Part shown: positions 1-8,369 of the stretch, one piece after another
Position numbering within the stretch: the stretch's first letter is position 1
How the letters are laid out: each line of letters starts with the position of its first letter
Source: CAWELS01 sp964468205
GTDB lineage: Bacteria > Acidobacteriota > Terriglobia > Bryobacterales > Bryobacteraceae
Direction of reading: 5' to 3'
DNA length: 64,000 nt
NCBI GenBank assembly: GCA_964468205.1
Contig: CAYXVG010000016.1
Coordinates: 1-64,000 of the forward strand
Notes under the pieces: model-generated
Seen by the model: only the letters and a program-made list of their open reading frames with translations
Database searches by the model: none
Told to the model about the DNA's origin: nothing
Position numbers and translations under genes: made by a program

Positions 1-170
1 TTCATCCGCGCTCATCTGCGGCTCAAGATCCCCCTGCCCGTTGGCTTCGTTTCGCTCTCTCCGCCCAGTATTGAACCCCCATCCGTCCCCGAGGCGTTTA
101 AAAAACACAGCGTTTCCGCAATTCCTAATCCGCAACGCTAAGTGGATGCTATAGTTTGGATATACTGACC

Positions 171-1463
171 GTGAACCGAGCCATTTTCAAAATTATCGTC
201 CTCGGCCTCGCCATCGGGACCGCTGCGGCCGCTCCCACCGTCGTGGCCGTCGACTTGGACAACGTGATCCACCCGATCACGCTCGAAATCCTCGAAAATG
301 CTTTCGAACAGGCAGGGCAGCAGAATGCCGCAGCAGTGCTCATCCGGCTGAACACCCCCGGAGGCCTGCTCGAATCCACCGGTAAGATCACCGAGCAGAT
401 CGTTTCCTCGAAGACGCCCGTCATCACATACGTCTCGCCAAGTGGCGGACGGGCTGCCTCGGCTGGCTTCTTCATTCTGCAGGCCGGAGATGTCGCGGCC
501 ATGGCGCCTGGAACCCGCACCGGCTCCGCGTCGCCCGTCCTCATGGGCCAGGAGATGGACCCGGTCACGCGGCGCAAAATTGAAAGCGACGCCTCCGCTG
601 GTTTGCGGAGCATCGTCGAGAAGCGGGGCCGCAACGCGGAACTCGCGGAAAAGGCGATCACGGAGGCTAAGTCCTTCACCGAAACCGAGGCGCTCGAGGA
701 CAACCTCATCGATGTGATCGCGGAATCCGACCAGGCTCTGCTCGCCGGGCTCGACGGTCGCGAGGTCACGCGTTTCGACGGTACCGTCACCACGCTCGAA
801 CTCGGCGGAGCCGCCATCGTCGAGTACGAGCCAACGGTCCGGGAGCGCTTCATCAAGGCGATCGCGAACCCGAACGTTGCGTTCATCATTCTGGTACTCG
901 GCGCGCTCGGCGTCTATATCGAGTTCTCCTCGCCCGGCTTGATCGTACCCGGCGTAGCCGGCGGCATCCTCGTGCTGCTCGGCCTCTCGGCGTTGTCGGT
1001 GCTACCGATAAGCTGGCTCGGCGTGGCTCTGCTGGTGCTGGCGATTATCCTGTTCATCCTGGAAGCAAACTTCGCTTCCTACGGCATCCTCGGCGCTGGC
1101 GGTGCGATCTCTATGGCGCTCGGCGCTATCTTGTTGGTCGAAGGTCCGCCTTCAATGCGCATCAACGTCGGTACCGCAATTGGCGTGACGCTACCATTCG
1201 CCGCCATCACCCTCTTCCTGTTGACGATCGTGCTGCGCTCCAGGAAGAATAAGGTTGTAACTGGCAGGTCCGGGATGATCGGCTTGATCGGAGAAGCGAA
1301 TACGGATCTCGATCCCTTGGGCCAGATCTTTGTTCATGGAGAAATTTGGGAGGCGGTTGCTGACGCCAAAGTGGCGGCCGGCTCCCGCGTTCGTGTTTTG
1401 GAAGTTGACGGGCTGCGGCTGAAAGTGGAGGCCGCCGGTCCGGAAGGAGGCGCTCATGTTTGA
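171..1463 (+). CDS. NfeD family membrane-bound serine protease (ClpP-class)
   Basis: Long-form NfeD protein: an N-terminal signal peptide, a ClpP-like Ser/Lys protease domain, several membrane segments and a C-terminal OB-fold NfeD domain. The Sec-like N-terminus is followed by the protease half containing SGGRAASAGF, which carries the nucleophile serine. Three or four hydrophobic segments lie in the middle, and a soluble tail starts near TGRSGMIGLIGEA. The GTG at 171 gives a clean signal peptide; an in-frame TTG at 156 would add five residues. Long NfeDs are usually paired with a slipin, and here the next gene overlaps by 8 bases, so the two are almost certainly co-translated and act together on membrane proteins. 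Family assignment is firm; substrates are unknown. Confidence 0.88.
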   Translation: MNRAIFKIIVLGLAIGTAAAAPTVVAVDLDNVIHPITLEILENAFEQAGQQNAAAVLIRLNTPGGLLESTGKITEQIVSSKTPVITYVSPSGGRAASAGFFILQAGDVAAMAPGTRTGSASPVLMGQEMDPVTRRKIESDASAGLRSIVEKRGRNAELAEKAITEAKSFTETEALEDNLIDVIAESDQALLAGLDGREVTRFDGTVTTLELGGAAIVEYEPTVRERFIKAIANPNVAFIILVLGALGVYIEFSSPGLIVPGVAGGILVLLGLSALSVLPISWLGVALLVLAIILFILEANFASYGILGAGGAISMALGAILLVEGPPSMRINVGTAIGVTLPFAAITLFLLTIVLRSRKNKVVTGRSGMIGLIGEANTDLDPLGQIFVHGEIWEAVADAKVAAGSRVRVLEVDGLRLKVEAAGPEGGAHV

Positions 1464-2286
1464 AAGTATTCCGCTAGTTGCGGTTGTTATTGTTGTCCTC
1501 TATCTCCTCTCGGCGATCAAGATCCTCAAGGAATACGAGCGAGGGGTCATTTTCCGGCTGGGACGCGTCTTGCCGAAACCGAAAGGTCCCGGCTTGATTC
1601 TTGTCTTCGCCCCCATTGACCGCATGGACCGCGTGTCGCTCCGCGTGGAGACGATGGACGTGCCGCCCCAGGACGTGGTCACCCGCGACAACGTCACGGT
1701 GAAAGTCAATGCAGTTGTCTACTTCCGTGTTGTCGATCCGCAGCGCGCCATCCTCGAGGTTTCCAACTACCTCTATGCGACTTCCCAGCTCTCGCAAACC
1801 ACCTTGCGTAGTGTACTCGGCGAGGTGGATCTCGACCAATTGCTCGGCGAGCGCGAAAAACTCAACCTCCGCCTACAGTCGGTCCTGGACGCGCAGACCG
1901 ACCCCTGGGGCGTCAAGGTCTCCATGGTCGAAGTGAAGAACGTTGATCTCCCCGACATGATGATCCGCGCCATCGCCCGCCAAGCCGAGGCCGAACGCGA
2001 GCGCCGCGCCAAGATTATCCACGCCGAGGGCGAGTACACTGCGGCCGAGAAGCTGACCATGGCGGCCGAGCTCATCCAGAGGCAGCCCGTCGCCTTGCAA
2101 CTTCGCTACCTGCAGACCCTCATCGAGATTGGCTCGGAGAAGAACACCACCATCGCCTTCCCCTTGCCGATCGACATCTTCTCGTCGGTCCAGCGGGCGC
2201 TTGACACTTTCTCGGCTGATGCGGCCGCCAGATTGGCCCGGGCCCCTAAAGAGACTCCGGGAAATGACGACATTAAACAAGAGTAG
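1456..2286 (+). CDS. Slipin (stomatin/prohibitin-like SPFH membrane protein)
   Basis: SPFH-domain protein that oligomerises on the inner membrane and is the usual partner or substrate of long-form NfeD protease. One N-terminal membrane segment (residues about 4-22) is followed by KEYERGVIFRLGR, the standard slipin opening, then the SPFH core and a charged coiled-coil stretch rich in Arg/Glu/Ala (AEAERERRAKIIHAEGE). Length (276 residues) is typical. The start codon lies inside the end of the nfeD gene, so translational coupling is expected. The C-terminal tail after the coiled coil is short and poorly conserved. Confidence 0.9.
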   Translation: MFESIPLVAVVIVVLYLLSAIKILKEYERGVIFRLGRVLPKPKGPGLILVFAPIDRMDRVSLRVETMDVPPQDVVTRDNVTVKVNAVVYFRVVDPQRAILEVSNYLYATSQLSQTTLRSVLGEVDLDQLLGEREKLNLRLQSVLDAQTDPWGVKVSMVEVKNVDLPDMMIRAIARQAEAERERRAKIIHAEGEYTAAEKLTMAAELIQRQPVALQLRYLQTLIEIGSEKNTTIAFPLPIDIFSSVQRALDTFSADAAARLARAPKETPGNDDIKQE

Positions 2287-2310
2287 GTCTTTCTGTTAGA
2301 CTGCATAACG

Positions 2311-2913
2311 ATGCCGAAGAACGACGAAGGCGAATTTGAACTGGTACTGGGCAACAAGCAACTGCTCAGTGTGTTTTTCATCGTTGTCGTGCTGCTGGGT
2401 GTCTTCTTCACGATGGGCTACATTGTGGGGAGAAACACCGGGAGCGATTCCGTCCAGGTCGCGCGGGAGACGGGCCAGCCGCTGGTAGTCGAATCCGAGC
2501 CAGCCTCCCGTCCCGCGCAGCAGGCTTCTCCCGGGGCTGGTTCATCTACGCCGTCCGAGCCGAAGCCGGCGGCGGCCAAGCCGGTGCCGGCGCCCGCGAA
2601 GGTGGAACAGCCGCCGAAGCCCGTGGAACGGCCAAAGCCGGCTCCGCCGAAAGCGGCGGCGCCGTCCCCCGGTGGTGTCTCCACCCCGGCGGAAGGCCAG
2701 ATGTTTCTTCAGGTGGCGGCCACCTCGATGCCGGAAGCAGAAGTCCTACGGGATGTTCTGCGGAAACGCGGATTCAGTTCTCAGCTCGCACCGGTACCGG
2801 GCCAGGACGTGATCCGTGTGCTCGTTGGCCCGCTCGACGGCAGCGACGACGCCGCCCAGACGCGCGGCAAACTGCAGGACGCCGGCTTCAAGCCGTTCCT
2901 GCGCCGGTACTGA
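2311..2913 (+). CDS. SPOR-domain membrane protein
   Basis: Bitopic protein: a short cytoplasmic N-terminus, one membrane helix (about residues 20-37, FFIVVVLLGVFFTMGYIVG), a long Pro/Ala/Lys-rich linker, and a C-terminal SPOR domain of about 75 residues that typically binds denuded peptidoglycan at division sites. The SPOR domain is recognised from MFLQVAATSMPEAEVLRDVL and VRVLVGPLDG-like strands with the usual paired repeats. It lies 24 bases after the slipin gene on the same strand and probably shares its transcript, which would make this a small envelope-maintenance operon. The exact role (cell division or envelope scaffold) cannot be read from sequence. Confidence 0.8.
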   Translation: MPKNDEGEFELVLGNKQLLSVFFIVVVLLGVFFTMGYIVGRNTGSDSVQVARETGQPLVVESEPASRPAQQASPGAGSSTPSEPKPAAAKPVPAPAKVEQPPKPVERPKPAPPKAAAPSPGGVSTPAEGQMFLQVAATSMPEAEVLRDVLRKRGFSSQLAPVPGQDVIRVLVGPLDGSDDAAQTRGKLQDAGFKPFLRRY

Positions 2914-2926
2914 CCCGCTTCGCCTG

Positions 2927-3628
2927 CTAAACAGTCATATCGAAAAGCAGAACCTCGGCGTCCTCGACGGCGCGAATCGATACCTCCGCCTCGTCCCAGA
3001 TAGCGGCGCCGTCACCGGCCACCAGCGTCTTCCCGTTCGCGTTCACCGTTCCCCGGGCTACCTGCAACCACCCCTTGTTGCCCTTCTGGAACGCATGGTG
3101 AAACTCGCCGCCGCCGGCCAGCCCGCCGGCGTGGAGGAGCGTGTTCTGCTGGATCGTCACCGACCCGTCCCGCCCGTCGGGCGAGGCCACGAGCCGGATT
3201 TGGCCGTCGGTTCCATCGCCGTGAATCGTCTTCTCCTCGTAGCCCGGTGTCAGACCCTTCTCCCGCGGAAGCAGCCAGATTTGCAGCAGGTGAGCCGTTT
3301 TGGTCTCCGATGGGTTGAACTCGCTATGGACAATCCCGGTTCCCGCGGTCATGCGCTGCACCTGGCCCGCCCGGATGACCGAGCCGTTGCCCATGCTGTC
3401 CCGGTGCGCGAGCGCCCCGTCCAGCATATAGGTCACGATTTCCATGTCCCGGTGGGGATGCATCGGAAATCCGCCATTCGGCGCTACCCAGTCCTCGTTC
3501 ATCACCCGCAGGTGACCGAACCCCATGTGATTGGGGTCGTAGTAGCGGTCAAAGGAAAACGTGAACCGCGAATTCAGCCAGTCAAGCTGATTCCGGCCCC
3601 TCTCATCCGATGGTCTCACTCGTAGCAT
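2927..3628 (-). CDS. Pirin family protein (YhhW-like)
   Basis: Bicupin pirin of about 233 residues, the size of E. coli YhhW, some members of which have quercetin 2,3-dioxygenase activity. The metal-binding cupin signature is visible in GGFPMHPHRDMEIVTYML (His-x-His and Glu) followed by GTGIVHSEFN. The start at MLRVRPSDERG is chosen because it gives the family length and overlaps the preceding doxX gene by 26 bases; an upstream in-frame ATG would add 22 low-complexity residues. It is the last gene of a MarR-DoxX-pirin operon, so a role in quinone, flavonoid or electrophile stress is a reasonable inference. Confidence 0.88.
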   Translation of the reverse strand: MLRVRPSDERGRNQLDWLNSRFTFSFDRYYDPNHMGFGHLRVMNEDWVAPNGGFPMHPHRDMEIVTYMLDGALAHRDSMGNGSVIRAGQVQRMTAGTGIVHSEFNPSETKTAHLLQIWLLPREKGLTPGYEEKTIHGDGTDGQIRLVASPDGRDGSVTIQQNTLLHAGGLAGGGEFHHAFQKGNKGWLQVARGTVNANGKTLVAGDGAAIWDEAEVSIRAVEDAEVLLFDMTV

Positions 3629-4079
3629 CCGTGCCTCCCATTCCTTCGCTGGCCGGCTTCCCGGAAGTCCGCTTCTTCCGCAGCAGCCGGTCAACCGATA
3701 CCGCCCCCGGCCCCACCAATCCCAGGGTGATCAGGGCCGCGAGCAAAACTAGCGTGTACTCAAAACCTTCCGGCAAGAAGAAGCCATGTCTCCAATGGGC
3801 TGTGAACATGGCGACAAGCATGGTGAGGGCGAGCGGAATCGTCGCCAGCCTCGTCTTGAAGCCCACTACTAGCAGGACGCCGCCAAACAGCTCGACAAAC
3901 GAAACCAGGAAGGCCGCCGGCAGCGGGGCCGGTATTCCCAGATCCGCGAACGACTGTGAAACGGCGTCGAACCCCACCATGATCTTCCGCCAGCCATGGG
4001 CCACGAAGACGATACCGGCAACTACTCTGAGAATCCCGATCCCGGCGCTCTCCAGCGCCATTCGCGATCTATCCGGCAT
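3603..4079 (-). CDS. DoxX family membrane protein
   Basis: Small four-helix integral membrane protein of the DoxX/SURF4-like superfamily (158 residues). The family hallmarks GILRVVAGIVFVAHGWRK near the N-terminus and FVELFGGVLLVVGFKTRLA in the second helix pair are visible. The start at MPDRSRMALESAG gives the usual length; the longer in-frame extension upstream is the MarR gene read in another frame. It overlaps MarR by 11 bases and pirin by 26 bases, so the three genes form one transcript. DoxX proteins beside MarR regulators are often linked to quinone or thiol stress; the biochemical activity is not established. Confidence 0.88.
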   Translation of the reverse strand: MPDRSRMALESAGIGILRVVAGIVFVAHGWRKIMVGFDAVSQSFADLGIPAPLPAAFLVSFVELFGGVLLVVGFKTRLATIPLALTMLVAMFTAHWRHGFFLPEGFEYTLVLLAALITLGLVGPGAVSVDRLLRKKRTSGKPASEGMGGTDATSETIG

Positions 4080-4545
4080 GCGAAACCTCCTCTCGGTCAG
4101 ACGCGCAAAGCCGCGCCTCCTCCAACAGTCCTTCCAGAGCCTCCAGTTTGGCCGGCCCCAGCTTCCCAATGTGCTCCTTGTGCATCTTGCGAATCGGCTT
4201 GTCGATGGAGTTGACCAGTTCCAGGCCCGCGCCGGCAATCCGCGCCACCACCACCCGGCGATCCGATTTCAGCCGTTCCCGCTTCACCCATCCCCGCGCC
4301 TCCATCCGGTCCAGCAGGCGCGTGACATCGGAGTCGCGGGTGATCAGCCGGTCGCTGACCTGCGTACAGGTCAACCCTTCCTCGTTGGCTCCCCGCAGGA
4401 TCCTGAGCACGTTGTACTGCGTCGGCGACAAGCCGAACTCCTTCAGCAGCTTCGCGGCGGTTTGCAGGTGCGACTCCGCTGTCCGCTGCAGCAACACGAA
4501 TACCCGCTCCTCCGCCGGGACCGCCGCTCGTCGCTTTCGCTCCAC
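4069..4545 (-). CDS. MarR family transcriptional regulator
   Basis: Winged-helix regulator of 158 residues. The helix-turn-helix is seen at LSPTQYNVLRILRG to LTCTQVSDRLITRD and the wing at the Asp-Arg-Arg motif (LKSDRRVVVARI). It is the first gene of a three-gene overlapping minus-strand operon with DoxX and pirin, so it most likely represses its own operon and responds to a phenolic or oxidising ligand. The operator should lie in 4546-4618, the spacer to the next minus-strand gene; I did not identify a convincing palindrome by eye. Confidence 0.9.
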   Translation of the reverse strand: MERKRRAAVPAEERVFVLLQRTAESHLQTAAKLLKEFGLSPTQYNVLRILRGANEEGLTCTQVSDRLITRDSDVTRLLDRMEARGWVKRERLKSDRRVVVARIAGAGLELVNSIDKPIRKMHKEHIGKLGPAKLEALEGLLEEARLCASDREEVSHAG

Positions 4546-4618
4546 GCTTCAATATTACTCGTTATCACAACTATTGTAAAGAGGAGGGTATGGGCGCCGC
4601 TACTGGTCCGCCGAACCG

Positions 4619-5833
4619 TCACGGCCGCACTGCGCTGCCCGCGATCTGAACGAACGCATTGATTTCATCGGCCTGGTCGCCGCCAATGTTGGTCCGCTGC
4701 ATCATCAACACGCCGGCCAGGTCCTTCGACGGATCGATCCATCCATAGGTGCGAAAGGCTCCGCCGTGGCCGAAGCTTCCGATCGATTGCAGCCGGTATT
4801 CGCCGGCCGGTTCCCGGATCACAAACCAGCCCAACCCGAATCCGCAGCCGGGCTGGAAGCCGGCCCGCAATGCTCCCGTGTGATTCGTGGTCATGAGCTT
4901 CACCGATGCCGGTGACAGGATACGCTCGCCGGTTAGGCTCACGCCCCCGTTCAGCATCATCTGGTAGAACGAGCCCATGTCGGCGGCGGTGGAGTACATA
5001 CCGCCCTCCGGCATCGGATACTGCGAACCTTCGCGATAGATGTCGCGGCCGGCGTCCTCCAGTCCGTCGTCCCCAAGCGTGTACAGGCTCGCCAGCCGCT
5101 CCTGCCGGTCCTCGGGCAGGAAGAAGAAGCTGTCGCTCATGCCGAGCGGCTCGAAGATGCGTTGCCGGATGAACACCTCGTAGGGCTGCCCGGAAACCAC
5201 TTCAATGATCCGGCCCAGCGCCGCGATTCCCATGTTCGAATACTGCCACCGCGTTCCGGGCTCGAACCGCAGCGGTTGGCGCGCCGCCATCTCGACCACC
5301 TCGGCGAGGGTCTTGTCAAAGGTACGGTAAAGTTCCGGCGCGGCCGCCGGAGCGCCCCCGGCCATTCCCGAGGTGTGCGTCATCAGGTCCCGCAGGGTCA
5401 CCTCCCGCGACGGGTCCTCGAGCGCGACCGAGCCGTCGGCCTTCTGCCCGGCGAGCAGCTTCTGGTAGCGGAACTCCGGCAGATGCCGCGATACCGGGTC
5501 CATGATCGACAGCCGGCCTTCCTCCATCAGGATCAGGATGCCCACGCACGTAACCGGCTTGGTCATCGACATGATCTGAAAGATCGAGTCCGGGCGCATC
5601 GGCTTCCTCGACTTGAGATCCTGGTAGCCCACCGCTTCGTGGCTCACTACCTCGCCGCCATGCCGCAACAGGGTCACGATGCCCGCCGCGGTTCCCGCCT
5701 CGACAAAGTCCTCCATGCGTTCCGCGATCAGCGCCAGCCGCCCGGCGTCAACCGGGCTCTGCGCCTTGGCGCCGGGAACCACGAACAGGAGCGCCGCCAG
5801 GACGGCGATAGGACAACACAGTTTCGGCCGCAT
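4619..5833 (-). CDS. Exported serine hydrolase of the class C beta-lactamase / esterase family
   Basis: A 404-residue hydrolase with a Sec signal peptide ending near GAKAQ. The penicillin-binding fold motifs are present: SxxK at S89-M-T-K92, the Tyr-x-Asn element in WQYSNMG, and an HGG element (GSFGHGGAFRT) in place of the KTG box. The HGG variant and the PEGGMYSTAADM segment fit the EstB-like carboxylesterase/D-aminopeptidase branch rather than a true beta-lactamase. The start at 5833 is chosen because upstream in-frame residues are low-complexity antisense of the neighbouring gene. It acts in the periplasm or outside; the natural substrate is unknown. Confidence 0.88.
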   Translation of the reverse strand: MRPKLCCPIAVLAALLFVVPGAKAQSPVDAGRLALIAERMEDFVEAGTAAGIVTLLRHGGEVVSHEAVGYQDLKSRKPMRPDSIFQIMSMTKPVTCVGILILMEEGRLSIMDPVSRHLPEFRYQKLLAGQKADGSVALEDPSREVTLRDLMTHTSGMAGGAPAAAPELYRTFDKTLAEVVEMAARQPLRFEPGTRWQYSNMGIAALGRIIEVVSGQPYEVFIRQRIFEPLGMSDSFFFLPEDRQERLASLYTLGDDGLEDAGRDIYREGSQYPMPEGGMYSTAADMGSFYQMMLNGGVSLTGERILSPASVKLMTTNHTGALRAGFQPGCGFGLGWFVIREPAGEYRLQSIGSFGHGGAFRTYGWIDPSKDLAGVLMMQRTNIGGDQADEINAFVQIAGSAVRP

Positions 5834-5871
5834 AGGCCTACTGTAACCCGGCGCCGAGGGCAAGACCGAAA

Positions 5872-7284
5872 CTAGTCGGCGGCCGCGGCCGGTTGTTGGG
5901 GACGTTCGCGGCGGGGCAGCACCTTGCCCGGGTTGAGCCTGCCGTCCGGATCGAACAGGTCCTTCACCCGGTACATCATTGCGAGCGACTCCGGCGTGAA
6001 CTGCTTCGGCATCAAGCTTAGCTTCTCGATCCCCACTCCATGCTCGCCCGTAATCGAGCCCCCCACGGCTATGCACCGCTCGAGGATGTCCTCGCCCGCT
6101 TTCTGCGCCTTTTCGAGCTCGCCGGGCTTCCGGTGGTCGAAGAGAATGATCGGGTGCATGTTCCCGTCGCCGGCATGGAAGATGTTCGAGATCGTCAGCT
6201 CGTACTTCTTCGAGACTTCCTGAATGTACCGGAGCGTCTCGGCGATCTTTGTCCGCGGCACCATGCCGTCCTGCACAATGAACGTGGGACTCACCCGGCC
6301 GATGGCGCCAAAAGCGTTCTTCCGGCCCTTCCACAACAGCGCCCGCTCGGCTTCTGACTTCGCCTCCCGCACCTCGCGGGCGTTCGAGCGCCGGCACACT
6401 TCGCTGATCTCGCGGATCTGTTCCGCGGTGACCTCGCGCAACCCCTCCACCTCGATCAACAGCACCGCCGCGGCGTCCATTGGGTAGCCCGCTTGCGTCG
6501 CCTCCTCGGCCATGCGCAACATCACGCCGTCCATCATCTCGAGCGCGACCGGCGTAATGCCCCGGGAGGTAATCTCGGAGACCGTCTGGCCGCAGTCCTC
6601 CGGCGAGTCATAGATGGCGAGCAGCGTCCGGACCGCTTCCGGCTTGCGCATCAGGCGCACCACGATCTTCGTCACCAGCCCGAGCAATCCCTCCGAACCG
6701 GTCATGAGGCCGGTGATGTCCAGGCCAGGCAGATCGGATTCCTTGCCGCCGGTCTCGAAGACCGTGCCGTCCGGGAGCACGACCTCCAAACCGAGCACAT
6801 GGTTCGCGGTCACGCCGTAGGCGAGCGTATGCGGACCAGCGGCGTTCTCGGCGACATTTCCGCCCACCGTGCAGGCCTTCTGGCTCGATGGATCCGGAGC
6901 GTAGAAGTAGCTGTCCGCCTCCACGGCCGCCGTTATGTCCAGGTTGACGACGCCCGGCTGGACAACCGCCCGCTCGTTCTCGAGATCGATCTCGATAATC
7001 TTATTCATGCGGGAGAAGCCGATCACAACTCCGCCGGCCAGCGGCACCGCCCCGCCGCTCAATCCCGTTCCCGCGCCGCGGCCCACAATCGGCAGATCGT
7101 ACTTGCGGGTGATGTTGACGATGGCCACCACGTCATCGGTCGACCGCGGAAACACCACGAGTTCCGGCCGCGCTTTGTCCACGCCGCCGTCGTACTCATA
7201 GAGCGTCAGATCTTCCGATCGGTCGAGCAGCCCCTTTGGCCCGAGCAACGTGAGCAGTTCCTTTTTAGCCGCTGCAGGAATCAT
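5872..7284 (-). CDS. FAD-linked oxidase, glycolate oxidase GlcD type
   Basis: Soluble flavoenzyme of 470 residues that oxidises a 2-hydroxyacid such as glycolate or D-lactate. The PCMH-type FAD domain shows PIVGRGAGTGLSGGAVP and CTVGGNVAENAAGPHTLAYG; the C-terminal FAD-oxidase cap carries FHAGDGNMHP and the conserved SITGEHGVGIEK. A Shine-Dalgarno-like GGAGG precedes the ATG. GlcE and GlcF partners are not adjacent, so it may work alone or with subunits encoded elsewhere. GlcD and D-lactate dehydrogenases of this branch cannot be separated by eye. Confidence 0.88.
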   Translation of the reverse strand: MIPAAAKKELLTLLGPKGLLDRSEDLTLYEYDGGVDKARPELVVFPRSTDDVVAIVNITRKYDLPIVGRGAGTGLSGGAVPLAGGVVIGFSRMNKIIEIDLENERAVVQPGVVNLDITAAVEADSYFYAPDPSSQKACTVGGNVAENAAGPHTLAYGVTANHVLGLEVVLPDGTVFETGGKESDLPGLDITGLMTGSEGLLGLVTKIVVRLMRKPEAVRTLLAIYDSPEDCGQTVSEITSRGITPVALEMMDGVMLRMAEEATQAGYPMDAAAVLLIEVEGLREVTAEQIREISEVCRRSNAREVREAKSEAERALLWKGRKNAFGAIGRVSPTFIVQDGMVPRTKIAETLRYIQEVSKKYELTISNIFHAGDGNMHPIILFDHRKPGELEKAQKAGEDILERCIAVGGSITGEHGVGIEKLSLMPKQFTPESLAMMYRVKDLFDPDGRLNPGKVLPRRERPQQPAAAAD

Positions 7285-7325
7285 CGAGCATATCCTCCCC
7301 TCTTGCCGCGCCGTATCGGGCGGAC

Positions 7326-7847
7326 TTACAGTAACGACCTAATGTAGCCGATCATCCGCGGATCGGTCCAGTTGGCCGCGCCGATAATCTTTCGCGCGAC
7401 CTTCCCGTCACCAGTAATGATATAGGTTTCCGGATAGCGAAACGTCCCGAAGTCGCTGCTGATTTGCGCCGCCGGATCGCGGGCCGTTAAGAACGAAATA
7501 TTGTGATTCTCGATGAAGCCCCGGTACATGGCTTCGTCCTCGTCGACGCTGATCCCGAGCACGACCACGCCGTCGCCGTTGAGCTGTTGGTGTAACTGGC
7601 TCAGCGACGGCATCTCCTCCAGACACGGCGGACACCAGGTGGCCCAGAAATTCAGCACCAGCACCTCCCCCCCAAAGCTGTCCCGGGAAACGGTTTCACC
7701 GCTATCGGTGACGATCGAGAACGCCGGCGCGGCATCGCCTTCGGCCGTCGCGCCGCTGCTGATCGCGTCGCCGACCACGGCGATCAGAGCGACCACGCCC
7801 AGCGCAATCGTAAGTTGTAGCAAGAGGTCCACTTTGGAGGATGACAT
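7326..7847 (-). CDS. TlpA-like membrane-anchored thioredoxin
   Basis: Periplasm-facing thiol-disulfide oxidoreductase of 173 residues. An uncleaved N-terminal helix (residues 8-28) is followed by the AhpC/TSA-Redoxin fold with the active site WATWCPPC (C72 and C75), the TlpA/ResA signature. A cis-proline segment is seen at RYPETYII. It probably reduces disulfides for cytochrome c maturation or repairs exported proteins; no cytochrome biogenesis genes are adjacent. It diverges from the pterin operon, with 105 bases between the two starts that must hold both promoters. Confidence 0.88.
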   Translation of the reverse strand: MSSSKVDLLLQLTIALGVVALIAVVGDAISSGATAEGDAAPAFSIVTDSGETVSRDSFGGEVLVLNFWATWCPPCLEEMPSLSQLHQQLNGDGVVVLGISVDEDEAMYRGFIENHNISFLTARDPAAQISSDFGTFRYPETYIITGDGKVARKIIGAANWTDPRMIGYIRSLL

Positions 7848-7952
7848 TCGAGTTACCTACAATTTTAGAGGATCCGACGGGCGAGGCGTCACATCCAAAC
7901 GAATTGGGAGGCCCGCCGGCTCCGACGCGGCAGCCGCAATCTGAGATCGTTC

Positions 7953-8369
7953 ATGTATATTACCCGTACAGTTGAGTTCTCGGCGTCGCACGCCTGTTTC
8001 CTCGCGGAACTCTCCGAGGAAGAGAACCGCCGAATCTACGGCGAGTCCGCCAACCGGCACGGCCACGGGCACAACTATCTCGCCGAGATCACGCTCGAAG
8101 GCGAACTGGATCCGGTTACCGGGATGGTCTACGATCTCAAAGACCTCAAGCAGGTGATCAACGACGAGATCGTCCAGCCCTATGACCACCGGTTCCTCAA
8201 CCACGAGGTGCCGCCGTTCGACAAGGTGGTTCCGACCACCGAGAATATCGTCCGCGACATTTGGCGCAGGCTGCAGCCGCACTTCTCGGGCCCCGTGCGG
8301 CTACACTCGGTCCGGCTATTCGAGACTCAGGATCTTTACGTCGATTACTTCGGCGAGGAGGCGGAATGA
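7953..8369 (+). CDS. 6-pyruvoyl-tetrahydropterin synthase (PTPS/QueD) paralogue 1, catalytic Cys replaced
   Basis: T-fold pterin enzyme, 138 residues, close to mammalian PTPS along its length (for example ELDPVTGMVYDLKDLK). The zinc histidines H13, H38 and H40 are present, as are the catalytic Asp-His pair D78-H79 and the pterin-anchoring E124. The position of the catalytic cysteine (Cys42 in rat PTPS, within GKCNNP) is Ser32 here, in YGESANRHGHGH. The neighbouring paralogue has the cysteine but has lost the Asp. First gene of a three-gene operon; its stop overlaps the next start (ATGA). It could be a diverged enzyme or one half of a heteromer with paralogue 2. Confidence 0.88.
   Translation: MYITRTVEFSASHACFLAELSEEENRRIYGESANRHGHGHNYLAEITLEGELDPVTGMVYDLKDLKQVINDEIVQPYDHRFLNHEVPPFDKVVPTTENIVRDIWRRLQPHFSGPVRLHSVRLFETQDLYVDYFGEEAE

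Noticed and set aside
1..60. ttcatccgcgctcatctgcgg-type sequence at the window start looks like a widespread intergenic repeat
   Set aside because: Single copy here and only part of an element visible at the edge; cannot be supported as a repeat without the neighbouring sequence.
149..889. Minus-strand 246-residue frame antisense to nfeD
   Set aside because: Ser/Arg-rich shadow with no family motif; the plus strand carries a complete NfeD protein.
4619..6397. Extension of the beta-lactamase-fold frame to 592 residues
   Set aside because: Residues upstream of MRPKLCCPIA are Arg/Gly-rich antisense of the GlcD-type gene; the signal peptide fixes the start at 5833.
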